A stretch of DNA of 64,000 nt from Polynucleobacter sp. MG-27-Goln-C1 (GCF_018881905.1 NZ_JACVPM010000001.1:372001-436000); one strand, 5' to 3'; positions 26,404-36,989 are shown, counted from the first letter of the stretch. Translations and numbers: made by a program. The notes: generated by a model not told the origin, from the sequence alone.

Positions 26404-28083
26404 ATGAAGCAAACAGTTTTGAAAATTAAGCTCTTGAATACCAATGTATCCGTGATCGTCAGCACTTGTATGCTGGCTGGATGCATTATGGTGGGGCCAG
26501 ATTATTCAAGACCTCCGGTCAAGGCCCCCGATCAATACAAATCATCAGCTCAAACTGAATTTACAGAGTCTTTGGGTGAGAATTCAAACAAGATTCTGGA
26601 TCCTGTAGATTGGTGGAAGAGCTTCAATGATCCAACGCTAAATACCCTGCTAAAGCAGGCTACAGCCCAAAATCTTACTTTGCAACAAACTGCACTTCGG
26701 ATATACCAACTGCAAGCCCAACTTGGGGTCAGTGATGCCGCTCTATTACCTTCCGCTAATTTAAGCGCCGCGTATGCAAATAACCGGAATAGCGCAATAC
26801 AAGAGGCGATTAATGACTCTAATAATTTAGTCTCTAGAAATGCCTTAGTTCAAATGAGCTGGGAGTTGGATTTTTGGGGAAAGAGTCGTCGTGGAATTCA
26901 AAGCTCATTGACATCCTATTTATCTGGTGTTGCTGCTTATTACTCGGCTGATGTTTCCTTAACTGCAGATGTTGCTAATACCTATATCAATATTCGCAAC
27001 TATGAAGAGTTGATCGCTGTCGCAAAAACCAATTTGGCTTTACAAAAAGAAAGCTTGCGCATTGCGGGAGCTCGTTTTAAATATGGCGCCACCTCGATGC
27101 TCGATCTAAGTCAGGCGCAATCGCAGTACGAGCAAACCAAGGCTCAGATACCAGGTTTGATTGCCAATTTAAGAAAAAATCAGCACGCCATGAGTATCTT
27201 GTTAGGCGAAACCCCGGATTATTACGAAAAGACTTATGGGAATACCAAAGGAACTCTCAAGCCGCCAATTGCGCTAGGTGTTGGTATGCCAAGAGATTTG
27301 CTGCGCCGTCGCCCCGACGTTCTTCAGGCAGAGTTTGATGCCGCCTCTAAATCTGCGTTGATTGGAGTAAGTAAGGCGCAGCTATTCCCAACATTTACCC
27401 TGGGCGGAACTTTTGGCTATTCCAATTCCAATTACGGAAATTTAACCTCTGCTAATTTATTTAGTTGGGGTAATAGCGCTTCTGGGGTTACTGCTGGACT
27501 GTATTTGCCGCTGTTTTATCGTGGTGCGATTGTGGATCAGGTTCGCGTGCAGGATGCTATTTTTCAGCAGAGTCTGCTGGCCTATCAAAATCAAGTCCTG
27601 AATGCACAGAAGGAGGTTGAGGATTCGCTCATCACAATCTCTACAACTAAGAGCTCGAAAGAGGATTTAAGTCGCGGTGTTATTGCGGCACAAAGTGCTG
27701 CAGATTTGGCTCTTGAGCGCTATAAGGCAGGGCAGAATGACTACACCACGGTGATTACTGCACAGCAATCTTTATTAAATATTCAAAACTCTTTTGTCCA
27801 AACTTCATCAAACGAGCTCATCGGATATGTTGGAGCATTTAAGGCCCTTGGTGGCGGCTGGACTGCGGATATGAATCCCCCTAAGTTGCCCGACCAGATG
27901 ATTTCAGATATGACCGACCGTACAGATTGGGGCTCAGTTCTTACGAGGACAGGCGATCCATTAACAGTTAAGGCAAGCAAGATATTGGTAGACGCCCCAG
28001 ATCCATCAAATCCCTCACAAGATATTGCTCCAGTCAAAGTAAATACACCTATTCCGCCGACCCAGGGAAGTGCAGCGCCATGA
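26404..28083 (+). CDS. RND efflux outer-membrane lipoprotein (NodT/OprM family)
   Basis: TolC-like channel subunit of 559 aa. A lipoprotein signal peptide ends in LAGC (Cys27), followed by the typical GPDYSRPPV. Two repeated outer-membrane-efflux halves follow, with marker DLLRRRPDVLQAE in the second. After the usual end at KALGGGW there is a C-terminal extension of about 70 residues, rich in Pro, Asp and Ser, that most OprM proteins lack. It is the first gene of the efflux operon, and its stop overlaps the adaptor start (ATGA). Confidence 0.9.
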   Translation: MKQTVLKIKLLNTNVSVIVSTCMLAGCIMVGPDYSRPPVKAPDQYKSSAQTEFTESLGENSNKILDPVDWWKSFNDPTLNTLLKQATAQNLTLQQTALRIYQLQAQLGVSDAALLPSANLSAAYANNRNSAIQEAINDSNNLVSRNALVQMSWELDFWGKSRRGIQSSLTSYLSGVAAYYSADVSLTADVANTYINIRNYEELIAVAKTNLALQKESLRIAGARFKYGATSMLDLSQAQSQYEQTKAQIPGLIANLRKNQHAMSILLGETPDYYEKTYGNTKGTLKPPIALGVGMPRDLLRRRPDVLQAEFDAASKSALIGVSKAQLFPTFTLGGTFGYSNSNYGNLTSANLFSWGNSASGVTAGLYLPLFYRGAIVDQVRVQDAIFQQSLLAYQNQVLNAQKEVEDSLITISTTKSSKEDLSRGVIAAQSAADLALERYKAGQNDYTTVITAQQSLLNIQNSFVQTSSNELIGYVGAFKALGGGWTADMNPPKLPDQMISDMTDRTDWGSVLTRTGDPLTVKASKILVDAPDPSNPSQDIAPVKVNTPIPPTQGSAAP

Positions 28084-29333
28084 AAGACTTATTAATAAAA
28101 ACTAAAATTTTGCTCATGCCTTTGTGGCGTCAACTTGAGACGCTATGGAGATCACTCTTAGCTAAATGGAATGAATTTCTTGCAAAGTTAAGTACAGTTG
28201 AGATCCCTATTCTTAAAAAGAAACTTGAACCGCGGACAATCGGAATATCTTTATTCGTTCTATTCGCCTTGATCTTGCTGGTTTGTTTGAAATCTTGCGG
28301 CAAAGAAGTCAAGCGGTCTCCGACTCCAGTAACAACTGCGCAGCCACTTTCCCAGGAGATTCGTAGTTTTGCAACATTTGACGGTTTAGTGGATCCATAT
28401 CTCACCGTCAATCTTGATGCACGGGTTAAGGGTTACCTCACCAAGATTGGATTTGCTGACGGAGCTATGGTGAAGAAGGGCGATCTATTATTTGTGATTG
28501 AACAAGATCCCTACATTCAGGAGGTGAAGTTAAAGCAAGCCATTTATAACGAAGCCAAAAGCGAGTATGGGCGTCAGAAATCTTTGCTTAAAGAAAATGC
28601 AACTTCTCAGGCGGCTGTTGATAAAGCATTGTCCCAATACCAGCAGGCTGAAGCCAATCTCACTCTTGCTAAGATTAATTTAGGCTATACCGAAATCAGG
28701 GCGCCTTTTGATGGTCTGATGGGGAGGCATTTGTTGGATGTGGGTGCATATCTAGATGCCACTACAAAAGGTGTTCAACTATCTACCATTCAGCAAATCT
28801 CACCAATTTATGTTTACTTCTCCATTAATGAGAGGGATTTTTTAAAGTTTCAAAAAATCCAAGATCCTAATATGGAGCGTAAGTCTGAAGTAAATACATT
28901 GCCTATCTTTGTTGGACTTCAAAGCGAAGTTGGTTATCCACATGAAGGTGTATTGGATTACGCCGCTAATTTAATTTCAACTGATACTGGATCCCTGCAA
29001 TTGAGGGCAATCTTTAAGAATGAGAACTACCAGTTAATCCCAGGTTTATATGCTCGCGTGATGGCCCAGTATGGCGAACCAAGGCAGGCGTTGTTGTTGC
29101 CCAAGACTGCTGTGATGACGGATCAAGTGGGTGACTATGTCTTTGTTTTGGATGATGCTATGCGTGCACAACGTAAAGACATCACCCTGGGCCAAGGCTT
29201 TGAGAAATACGTTGAGATTAGCAAGGGTTTAACTGCTAGCGATAAAGTGGTTATTAATGGCTTTATTAACTTGAGCATTAATCAGGTAGCAAAACCAACA
29301 GAAGTTACGCTTGAGGCAATGCCAGCTCGATAA
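28080..29333 (+). CDS. RND efflux periplasmic adaptor (membrane fusion protein)
   Basis: HlyD/AcrA-family adaptor of 417 aa linking pump and outer-membrane channel. An unusual N-terminal region of about 52 residues, rich in Lys, Trp and Leu, precedes a single hydrophobic helix (about 53-70, followed by SCGK). The lipoyl halves (DARVKGYLTKI), an alpha-helical hairpin (about 143-190), and beta-barrel and membrane-proximal domains follow. Most MexA-type adaptors begin directly with a signal or lipoprotein peptide. The long cytoplasmic leader could be a real extension or mean a later start. Its stop is 2 bp from the pump gene. Confidence 0.88.
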   Translation: MKDLLIKTKILLMPLWRQLETLWRSLLAKWNEFLAKLSTVEIPILKKKLEPRTIGISLFVLFALILLVCLKSCGKEVKRSPTPVTTAQPLSQEIRSFATFDGLVDPYLTVNLDARVKGYLTKIGFADGAMVKKGDLLFVIEQDPYIQEVKLKQAIYNEAKSEYGRQKSLLKENATSQAAVDKALSQYQQAEANLTLAKINLGYTEIRAPFDGLMGRHLLDVGAYLDATTKGVQLSTIQQISPIYVYFSINERDFLKFQKIQDPNMERKSEVNTLPIFVGLQSEVGYPHEGVLDYAANLISTDTGSLQLRAIFKNENYQLIPGLYARVMAQYGEPRQALLLPKTAVMTDQVGDYVFVLDDAMRAQRKDITLGQGFEKYVEISKGLTASDKVVINGFINLSINQVAKPTEVTLEAMPAR

Positions 29334-29335
29334 CC

Positions 29336-32300
29336 ATGCTATCTAAATTTTTTATCGAACGGCCGGTACTGGCGAATGTGATCGCTCTAGTCATGCTATT
29401 GATTGGGGCAGTATCCATTAATAGTTTGCCGATTGCCCAGTATCCCAACATTGTTCCGCCTACCATTCAGGTGACTGCCAGATATCCGGGGGCAAGTGCG
29501 ACTCTAGTGCAGCAATTGGTTGCTAGCAATATTGAAACTCAGGTGAATGGCGTTGATGGGATGCTCTACATGGAGTCTGCATCCACTAATGACGGTAACT
29601 ACACCCTCACTGTTACGTTTAAGGTTGGCACAGACCCTGATTTAGCCCAGGTGAACGTGCAAAACCGGGTAGCCATTGCGCTGCCTTCTTTGCCTCAGGC
29701 AGTACAAAAGCAGGGCGTCACAACCAAAACACAATCTACTGCCATTCTGCAGTTCGTCACTCTGACTTCATCTAATCCTGATCATGACGGCTTATTTTTA
29801 AGTAACCTCGCAAACCTGAAACTACAACAGCGCCTGGCGCGCCTACCAGGCGTAGCTGCAGCTAATGTGTTTGGTGTTGGTAACTACAGCATGCGAGTTT
29901 GGCTGGATCCTGCTCAGCTGAAGATGCGCAATCTCACGCCAAGTGATGTGATTGCTGTCATTAATAAGCAAAACGTCTTGCTCACAGCGGGTCAAATTGG
30001 TGCCCCACCAACACCCATGGGCCAAGATTTTCAGCTGACACTCAATGTCACGAGTGCCATGACAACCCCTGAACAGTTTGGAAAAATTGTAGTCAAGTCG
30101 GGTAGCAAGGCCGCCATTACTTACTTGCGTGACATTGCCAGAATTGAAATGGGTAGCCAGAATTACAGTCAATTCTTCAAGATCAATGACAGTCCTGCTG
30201 GAGGTATCGCAATCTATCAAATGCCTGGAGCTAATGCGATTGCTACTGCACAAGCGGTTCAAGATGAGATGAAAAGTATCGCCAAGACACTTCCTAAGGA
30301 GGTGTCTTGGGCTATTCCGTTTGATACCACGATGTTTGTCCAGGCTTCCATTCATGAGGTTTATAAAACACTGTATGAGGCAGGCATCTTAGTTCTGCTC
30401 GTGATTATGATTTTCTTGCAGAACTGGCGTGCCACGCTGGTTCCTGCAACCACAGTGCCTGTGACCATTATTGGCGCATTTGCTTGTATGGCCGCTCTCG
30501 GCTTCTCAATCAACTTACTTACCTTATTTGCAATTGTCTTATGTATCGGTATTGTGGTTGACGATGCGATTGTGGTGGTGGAGGCGGTATCGAAGAAGGT
30601 GGAAGAGGGCGAAGATCCAAAACAGGGTGCCATTGATGCGATGACTGCTTTGATGGGTCCAATTATTGGTATTACCTTGGTCCTAATGGCGGTGTTTATT
30701 CCCGCCTCATTCATTGCCGGTATCACCGGACAGATGTATCGTCAGTTTGCTTTAGTGATTGCAGCAACGGCTTTAATTAGCGGTATTAATGCGATTACTT
30801 TAAAGCCAACTCAGTCAGCCCAGTACTTAAAGCCGATTGATCCGAACCTAGTTAAAAATAAGCTCTATCAAAAATTTGATTTGTATTTCAATCGCCTAGC
30901 AACTTGGTACGGGCACAAGATTGAAGGCTTGATGAAAAATCGCGCCAAAGCCTCTATGGTGGGTATTGCGATTATCGTGGCATCACTCATCGGTTTAATG
31001 TTCGTCCCATCAGGCTTTATCCCAAATGAAGATCAGGGCTATCTAGTGGTTTCAACAACCCTGCCTGATGCCGCTTCTTTACAGAGAACGGAAGAAGGGA
31101 TGAAAAAAGCAGTTGATGTAATTAAGAAGGTTCCTGGCGTTGAAACGGTTGTAGTGATTGGCGGTATTAATCTATTGAACAACAGCAGTTCTCAGTCTAA
31201 TTCTGGCGCTTTATACGTCATCATGAAGAAGTGGGAAGAGCGGGGCAAAGGTGAAAGCCTCCGCGAAATCTATAACAATATGAATGAAGGGCTTCAGCAA
31301 GTTCAAGAGCTCAAATCCTTTGTGCTCTTGCCCCCAGCCATTCCTGGTTTAGGTCTATCTGGTGGTTTTGAGATGAGACTCATGCTCACTGATGGTAGCA
31401 ATAACTTTGCCAAGTTAGATGCTGCTACGAAGGCTTTTATTGATGAGGCACAAAAACAGCCAGAAATCATGATGGCCTTTACGCCATTCCAAAACAATGT
31501 CCCGCAACTCCAGCTGAGTTTTAATGTAGGTAGAGCGGAAACGTTTGGTGTCGAAATCGGGGATGCTTATGATGTATTGCAGTCCTACCTGGGATCCTCT
31601 TACGTCAATCAATTCTTCAAGTATGGTCAGACCTACCAAGTCTATGTTCAAGCTGACGGGAAATATCGTAGTGCTATAGAGCAGGTTAACCGCCTCTATG
31701 TAAAAAATAAGAGTGGCAATATGGTTCCGCTCGGATCTTTCATTGATGTCAAAGAAACTACTGGACCAGCATTTGCATCGCAATTCCAGCTTTATCCGTC
31801 TGCTGCCGTTCTAGGCGCTGCAAAGGATGGCTATAGTTCCGGGGAGGCGATGAAGGCTCTAGAGCAAGTGGCCAAGAATTTGCCTGATGGCGTTGCTTTC
31901 CAGTGGGCTGGAATGTCATATCAAGAAGATTTAGTCGGAAATACCGTGATCTTAATCTTTGCGCTATCGATCTTGTTGGTATACCTGGTGCTCGCAGCCC
32001 AATATGAAACCTGGATTGCTCCACTGGCTGTCCTGACAGCGGTTCCTCTCTCCCTGTCGGGAACGGTAGTGGCTTTATTGCTTACAGGCCTAGCAAATAA
32101 TATTTATGTGCAAATCGGTCTAGTTTTAATGATTGCGCTTTCATGTAAGAACTCAATTTTGATTGTTGAGGTCGCCATTGAGTGCAGGCATAAAGGTATG
32201 AGTTTCGTAGATGCTGCGCTAGAGGCTTCAAGAGAGCGATTTAGACCAATTGTCATGACCTCCATCGCATTTATTTTGGGTGTCATGCCATTGCTGCTAT

Positions 32301-32473
32301 CTACTGGCGCAGGTGCAGCAGCTCGCATCTCTTTAGGCATCACGGTATTTAGCGGAATGATTGCCTCTACCTGCTTGGCAGTAGCTTTGGTCCCAATCTT
32401 TTACGTAGAAATCGAAACCTTCTTTGAGAGGCGAGCCAATAAGAAGGCCAATAAGTCTAATAAGGTCAACTAA
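29336..32473 (+). CDS. RND efflux pump inner-membrane transporter (HAE1, AcrB/MexB type)
   Basis: Full-length RND permease of 1045 aa with 12 predicted helices and two large periplasmic loops. The proton-relay aspartates are present as Asp409-Asp410 in GIVVDDAIVVVE, and the partner lysine lies in SCKNSILIVE near the C-terminal half. IERPVLANVIALVMLLIG at the N-terminus is standard for HAE1 pumps that export hydrophobic compounds. Substrates cannot be assigned. It is the third gene of an OMP-adaptor-pump operon, an order different from mexAB-oprM. No local TetR/MarR regulator is seen. Confidence 0.95.
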   Translation: MLSKFFIERPVLANVIALVMLLIGAVSINSLPIAQYPNIVPPTIQVTARYPGASATLVQQLVASNIETQVNGVDGMLYMESASTNDGNYTLTVTFKVGTDPDLAQVNVQNRVAIALPSLPQAVQKQGVTTKTQSTAILQFVTLTSSNPDHDGLFLSNLANLKLQQRLARLPGVAAANVFGVGNYSMRVWLDPAQLKMRNLTPSDVIAVINKQNVLLTAGQIGAPPTPMGQDFQLTLNVTSAMTTPEQFGKIVVKSGSKAAITYLRDIARIEMGSQNYSQFFKINDSPAGGIAIYQMPGANAIATAQAVQDEMKSIAKTLPKEVSWAIPFDTTMFVQASIHEVYKTLYEAGILVLLVIMIFLQNWRATLVPATTVPVTIIGAFACMAALGFSINLLTLFAIVLCIGIVVDDAIVVVEAVSKKVEEGEDPKQGAIDAMTALMGPIIGITLVLMAVFIPASFIAGITGQMYRQFALVIAATALISGINAITLKPTQSAQYLKPIDPNLVKNKLYQKFDLYFNRLATWYGHKIEGLMKNRAKASMVGIAIIVASLIGLMFVPSGFIPNEDQGYLVVSTTLPDAASLQRTEEGMKKAVDVIKKVPGVETVVVIGGINLLNNSSSQSNSGALYVIMKKWEERGKGESLREIYNNMNEGLQQVQELKSFVLLPPAIPGLGLSGGFEMRLMLTDGSNNFAKLDAATKAFIDEAQKQPEIMMAFTPFQNNVPQLQLSFNVGRAETFGVEIGDAYDVLQSYLGSSYVNQFFKYGQTYQVYVQADGKYRSAIEQVNRLYVKNKSGNMVPLGSFIDVKETTGPAFASQFQLYPSAAVLGAAKDGYSSGEAMKALEQVAKNLPDGVAFQWAGMSYQEDLVGNTVILIFALSILLVYLVLAAQYETWIAPLAVLTAVPLSLSGTVVALLLTGLANNIYVQIGLVLMIALSCKNSILIVEVAIECRHKGMSFVDAALEASRERFRPIVMTSIAFILGVMPLLLSTGAGAAARISLGITVFSGMIASTCLAVALVPIFYVEIETFFERRANKKANKSNKVN

Positions 32474-32553
32474 ATTGATCAGGTTTCCCCATATATGCAT
32501 CTTAGACAATCTTTACAATTAATTACGCCATTCAATCCTTAGGAAATATTGAA

Positions 32554-33852
32554 ATGAAAAAATTACTCGCTGCGCTGATATTCGGTGTATCTCTATGCTC
32601 AATGTCCTCCGCTGTTTTTGCTGACCCTCCAATGCAACCTTTTTATGCTGCTGTAATGAAGATGGCGCCTGAGGGAAAATTGGGGCAAGTTATTAAGCGG
32701 GAGCCAGTAAGAACATCCGTTAAAGGTGCTCAAGCATGGAGGATTGCGTATATTTCTTCTGATATTTCGGGTCGCAAAACAATCTCAACTGGCTTGGTCG
32801 TAGCCCCTACTGGACCAGTGCCCGCAGGTGGACGCCCTGTGATGTCATGGGGTCACGGCACAACAGGTACAGCACAGAATTGTGGACCATCCCAGGTTTT
32901 TGATCCCGTAGTGCCTTTGAATGAGTATTTCTTGCTTGGTGGAAATTCTTGGACAGATTATGGAATTCCAGCAATAGAGGAATTTATTAAGGAAGGATAT
33001 GTTGTTGTTGCCTCTGACTATCAAGGTTTGGGTGGAGGAGGTAAGCAGCAATATACGATTGCTTCAACCAATGGCATGGATACACTCAATGGTGCTCGAG
33101 CTGCTGGCTCCATGAAGGAAACTGGCGCCAATAAAAAGACCTTGATTTATGGCTGGTCCACGGGTGGTGGTGCTGCAATCGCATTAGCAGGAATGCCTGA
33201 TTACATTAATCAAACCGGTACTGCTTCTGACAATCTTGAAATGATTGGATTCGTTGCCTTAGCTCCTGAAGATATTTCAATACTGGCTCCTGCTGGAAAG
33301 TTAACTCAAGCTGCTGCCGATAAATATTTCCAAGAATCACAAACGATGTTTTTGGATAATATCTTTAATTTCACCCACGCAGCTATGTTCTATTGGGGTA
33401 CCCAAGCGGCTTTTCCTAAACTGAGTTTGTCGGATGTCTTTACTGATGAGGGTGTAAAGGTAGTTGATGAGATTCTTAGTAATAAATGTATGCATGCGGC
33501 TAGTGATACATTTAATTTTCTTTATGGCTCAAGCTACGCTAGCCTGTTGAAGAAAAATCCATCAAACACCTTGGCTTGGACTGAGGCAATGGTGAAGGGT
33601 GGCGTGCGGACTGTAAAACCTATTGCACCCGTGCAAATTTATTTTGGATCGAAAGATGTTACTGTTCCGCCAATAATGCATAAGCTCTATCAGGAGCAAG
33701 TATGTAAATTAGGCGGCAATGTTGGCAGAATGCAGTTGCCTGGAGAGCAGTCCCACTTTACTACCCCTGGAACGTCTAAGCCGTTCTATTTAACCTGGGT
33801 TAAAGATCGGGTAGCAGGAAAGCCGCTGGCAAATGCTTGCTTACAGAATTAA
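32554..33852 (+). CDS. Secreted lipase / alpha-beta hydrolase (secretory lipase-like)
   Basis: Protein of 432 aa with a clear signal peptide (about 1-23, cleavage VFA/DPP). The alpha/beta hydrolase core has WGHGTTG for the oxyanion region and nucleophile Ser202 in YGWSTGGG. A likely acid/His end lies at YFGSKDVTVPP and EQSHFTTPG. This resembles the secretory lipase family (PF03583 type) described in fungi and actinobacteria and also seen in proteobacteria. It probably hydrolyses lipids or esters outside the cytoplasm. It stands alone, with its own upstream gap and a terminator after it. Confidence 0.8.
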   Translation: MKKLLAALIFGVSLCSMSSAVFADPPMQPFYAAVMKMAPEGKLGQVIKREPVRTSVKGAQAWRIAYISSDISGRKTISTGLVVAPTGPVPAGGRPVMSWGHGTTGTAQNCGPSQVFDPVVPLNEYFLLGGNSWTDYGIPAIEEFIKEGYVVVASDYQGLGGGGKQQYTIASTNGMDTLNGARAAGSMKETGANKKTLIYGWSTGGGAAIALAGMPDYINQTGTASDNLEMIGFVALAPEDISILAPAGKLTQAAADKYFQESQTMFLDNIFNFTHAAMFYWGTQAAFPKLSLSDVFTDEGVKVVDEILSNKCMHAASDTFNFLYGSSYASLLKKNPSNTLAWTEAMVKGGVRTVKPIAPVQIYFGSKDVTVPPIMHKLYQEQVCKLGGNVGRMQLPGEQSHFTTPGTSKPFYLTWVKDRVAGKPLANACLQN

Positions 33853-33899
33853 AGAGGCAAAGCCTCTCAGTTAAAAAAAACCACCTTCGGGCGTTTTTT
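33853..33899. terminator. Terminator region between the lipase gene and prlC
   Basis: A first hairpin (AGAGGC-AAA-GCCTCT, 33853-33867) begins right after the lipase stop. It is followed by an A8 run (33873-33880), a small CC-TTCG-GG hairpin with flanking mismatches, and T6 (33894-33899). The A8 run becomes T8 on the minus strand, so the element can stop transcripts from both convergent genes. The stem is imperfect. Confidence 0.6.
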
Positions 33900-33925
33900 A
33901 TTGGCAACTAACTTCCATTAAATTT

Positions 33926-36052
33926 CTAAGCCAGGCCACCATGTCTTAATAGGGCATCGATGCTTGGCTCACGTCCTCTGAATGCTTTAAAAGACTCGGC
34001 AGCAGGGCGACTTCCGCCCACCTCCAGAATTTCGGTCCGATAGCGTTTGCCAGTTTCTGCATCAAGTACGCTACCAGTGAGTTTTGCAGATTCTTCAAAC
34101 GCGGCATAAACATCGGCAGAAAGTACTTCTGCCCATTTATAGCTGTAATATCCTGCGGCGTAGCCACCCGCAAAAATATGACTGAAGGTATTGATCCAGC
34201 GGGAGAGGGTGGGCTGTGGAATCACATTGAATTGATCCGCAATACTCCTAGATAGATCCAGAACGGCATGGCCTTGTGCATTCTTCGGATCAAAGCTGGC
34301 ATGCAGACGCCAATCAGTTAATGACATCACAACCTGACGTAGTGTCATATAGCCATTTTGGAAATTCTTCGCTGCAAGCATCTTGTTAAATAATTCTTTG
34401 GGGAGCGGCTTGCCAGTTTCAGCATGGGCAGTCATCTTCTCCAAGACTTCCCATTCCCAGCAGAAGTTTTCCATAAACTGACTTGGCAATTCAACAGCAT
34501 CCCATTCCACACCATTAATTCCAGAGACGCCTAGGGCGCTTACCTGCGTTAATAGATGATGCAAGCCATGACCACTCTCATGGAAGAGGGTGATGACGTC
34601 ATCATGTGTGATTGTCGGTTGTCGCAGAACGCCATCTACCTTTACTGGCGGTGCAAAGTTACACACTAAATAGGCAACCGGTACTTGAATCTCACTATTT
34701 GGTAGCTCGCGACGTCCTCGCGCATCATCCATCCAGGCGCCACCACGCTTACCGGGTCGAGCATAGGGGTCTAAGTAAAAGTAAGCCACGATCTGGTTGT
34801 CAGCATTTTTAACCGAGAAGGACTGTACGTCTGCATGCCAAGTTGGTAGGGCGGCAACTTCAATCTTCACTGCAAACAATGTTTGAATGACTCCAAATAA
34901 GCCTTCTAAAACCTTAGGTAACGGAAAATATTGTTTCAGCGCATTCTCAGAAAAAGAGTAACGCTCTTGCTTTAATCTTTCGGATGCAAAAGCAATATCC
35001 CATGGTTCTAATCCATCGGTGATAGAGAGTTCAGATTTGGCAAACTCAGAAAGCTCTTGCCAGTCTTTGAGTGCAAAGGGTTTTGCCTTTTGTGCAAAGT
35101 TGGTTAAGAAGGTGTCGACTTCCTCAGCATTACTTGCCATTTTTGGAGCCAAGCTCAAGGCTGCATAATTTTTAAAACCCAACATGGCTGCTTCTTCATC
35201 GCGTAGCTTCAGCTGCTCGAGCATGTTCTGCGTATTATCCCAATCCATTTTTCCTTGGGAGTATTGAGGAGCTAGCTCAGAAGCTCGAGTCACATAGGCT
35301 TCATACATGAGGCGGCGGAGTGACCGGTTCTCGGAGTACTGCATCACTGGGTAGTAGGATGGGAAATGTAATGAAAATGCCCAGCCTTGAAGATTCTTTT
35401 GCTGAGCAAGATCAGCGGCAGCGGCGATAGCATCTTCTGGCAAGCCCGTTAAATCAGACTTATCGGTAATGTGGTGCACAAAGTGATCTGTCGCATCTAA
35501 TACATGATCAGAGAATGCCTTGCCTAATAGCGCTTGTTCATCCTGAATCTCTGCGAAGCGTGGCTTTTGTGAATCGGAAAGCTCTGCGCCGCCAAGACGA
35601 AAATCTCTTAAGGAGTTTTCAATTACTTTTTTCTGGGCTGTAGATAGCTTTTCATAAGCAGGGCTTTGACTAAGTTCTTTAAACTTTTGATACAGCGCTA
35701 GATTTTGACCTAGGCTTGAAAAAAATGCGGTTACCTTAGGCATCATCTCGCCGTAGGCTACTCTAAGTTCCGGGGTGTCTGCCACACTATTCAAATGAGA
35801 AATGACCCCCCACGATCTGCCAAGGGATTCAGTTGCATCCTCAAGTGGTTCAAGTAAGTCATCCCAGCTTGCTGGAGTATTTGGATCGGCTGCATGAGCT
35901 ACCGCTTTTTCTGCTTGCTTCAGAAGAAAATCAATTGCAGGCTCAATGTCTGAAGGTTTTACTTCGGAGTAGGTGCATATGCCTCTTCCGAATGAAATCA
36001 GAGGATTCTTTTGGAGTTCAGCGGAGGGCTTTAAAAGTGTTGATGTAGTCAT
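33926..36052 (-). CDS. prlC: Oligopeptidase A
   Basis: Zinc metallopeptidase of the M3 family, 708 aa, cytoplasmic, degrading signal peptides and other oligopeptides. The zinc motif HESGH (491-495) is present, with the downstream Glu in GVEWDAVELPSQF. GKRGGAWMDDARGR and the C-terminal YAAGYYSYKWAEVLSADVYAA are family markers. The length matches E. coli OpdA. It is the last gene of the minus-strand block with folD and the two-component system, 68 bp after folD. Confidence 0.95.
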   Translation of the reverse strand: MTTSTLLKPSAELQKNPLISFGRGICTYSEVKPSDIEPAIDFLLKQAEKAVAHAADPNTPASWDDLLEPLEDATESLGRSWGVISHLNSVADTPELRVAYGEMMPKVTAFFSSLGQNLALYQKFKELSQSPAYEKLSTAQKKVIENSLRDFRLGGAELSDSQKPRFAEIQDEQALLGKAFSDHVLDATDHFVHHITDKSDLTGLPEDAIAAAADLAQQKNLQGWAFSLHFPSYYPVMQYSENRSLRRLMYEAYVTRASELAPQYSQGKMDWDNTQNMLEQLKLRDEEAAMLGFKNYAALSLAPKMASNAEEVDTFLTNFAQKAKPFALKDWQELSEFAKSELSITDGLEPWDIAFASERLKQERYSFSENALKQYFPLPKVLEGLFGVIQTLFAVKIEVAALPTWHADVQSFSVKNADNQIVAYFYLDPYARPGKRGGAWMDDARGRRELPNSEIQVPVAYLVCNFAPPVKVDGVLRQPTITHDDVITLFHESGHGLHHLLTQVSALGVSGINGVEWDAVELPSQFMENFCWEWEVLEKMTAHAETGKPLPKELFNKMLAAKNFQNGYMTLRQVVMSLTDWRLHASFDPKNAQGHAVLDLSRSIADQFNVIPQPTLSRWINTFSHIFAGGYAAGYYSYKWAEVLSADVYAAFEESAKLTGSVLDAETGKRYRTEILEVGGSRPAAESFKAFRGREPSIDALLRHGGLA

Positions 36053-36120
36053 CCCTATAGCTTAATGGACGACGCAAACTTTTGCTAATTAGACGCTGAT
36101 CAGGCGCAAACCAGAGGGGT

Positions 36121-36981
36121 TTAGTTTGAAGGCTTCGCCGCTTTTTCTGCTGCTTCTAGGGTATTCATCAGCAGCATCGTGATAGTCATCGGCCCAACAC
36201 CTCCTGGTACAGGGGTGATCCAGCCAGCGACATATTGAGCTGCATCAAAATCCACGTCGCCACAAAGCTTGCCATCAGGCATACGGTTAATACCAACGTC
36301 AATTACAACCGCGCCATGCTTCACCATATCACCAGTAATCATCTTGGGTTTGCCTGTAGCAACTACCAAAATATCCGCATCCTTAGTGTGGTGAGCTAAG
36401 TCACGAGTCTTACTATTGCAGATCGTGACTGTAGCGCCTGCTTGCAACAACAGCATTGCCATTGGTTTACCGACAATATTAGATGCGCCAACGATCACTG
36501 CGCGTGCGCCACGAATGGGGTATTCGATGCTCTCGAGGATCTTCATGCAACCATACGGCGTGCATGGCTTAAATTCTGGCTGACCAACCATTAGGGCACC
36601 GGCATTGGCTACGTGGAATCCATCCACATCTTTTTCTGGGGCAATTGCCTCAAGTACACGTTCCGCTGCGATATGCTCAGGCAGTGGCAGTTGAACCAAA
36701 ATTCCATGAATGGCGGGATCGGCATTCAGTGTGGCGATGCGAGCAAGTAACTCTTCTTCGCCTAATTCGACTGAGTAACGCTCGAGTACAGAATGAAAGC
36801 CCACATCTTCGCAAGCCTTAACTTTGTTGCGGACATACACCTGGCTAGCAGGATTTTCACCAACAACAATCACAGCTAAACCAGGTCTAACGCCTTTGGC
36901 GGTGACGATAGCTCCACGCGCTGCAATCTCAGCACGTAATTTTTTAGATAGGGCGACGCCGTCGAGTAACTGTGCAGGCAT
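36121..36981 (-). CDS. folD: Bifunctional methylenetetrahydrofolate dehydrogenase/cyclohydrolase
   Basis: FolD of 286 aa interconverting 5,10-methylene-THF and 10-formyl-THF with NADP. Motifs are the [13 protein letters not shown] segment carrying the active-site Tyr and Lys, GILVQLPLP, and [11 protein letters not shown]. The Rossmann loop [14 protein letters not shown] and the C-terminal [11 protein letters not shown] are also present. It starts 8 bp after the response regulator stop, which suggests cotranscription with the two-component genes. Confidence 0.96.
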   Translation of the reverse strand: MPAQLLDGVALSKKLRAEIAARGAIVTAKGVRPGLAVIVVGENPASQVYVRNKVKACEDVGFHSVLERYSVELGEEELLARIATLNADPAIHGILVQLPLPEHIAAERVLEAIAPEKDVDGFHVANAGALMVGQPEFKPCTPYGCMKILESIEYPIRGARAVIVGASNIVGKPMAMLLLQAGATVTICNSKTRDLAHHTKDADILVVATGKPKMITGDMVKHGAVVIDVGINRMPDGKLCGDVDFDAAQYVAGWITPVPGGVGPMTITMLLMNTLEAAEKAAKPSN

Positions 36982-36989
36982 AGGGGGAA

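Noticed and set aside
29843..30355. 170-aa minus-strand frame
   Set aside because: Antisense to the RND pump gene. The pump reading is certain, and the antisense protein is His/Cys/Ser-rich noise.
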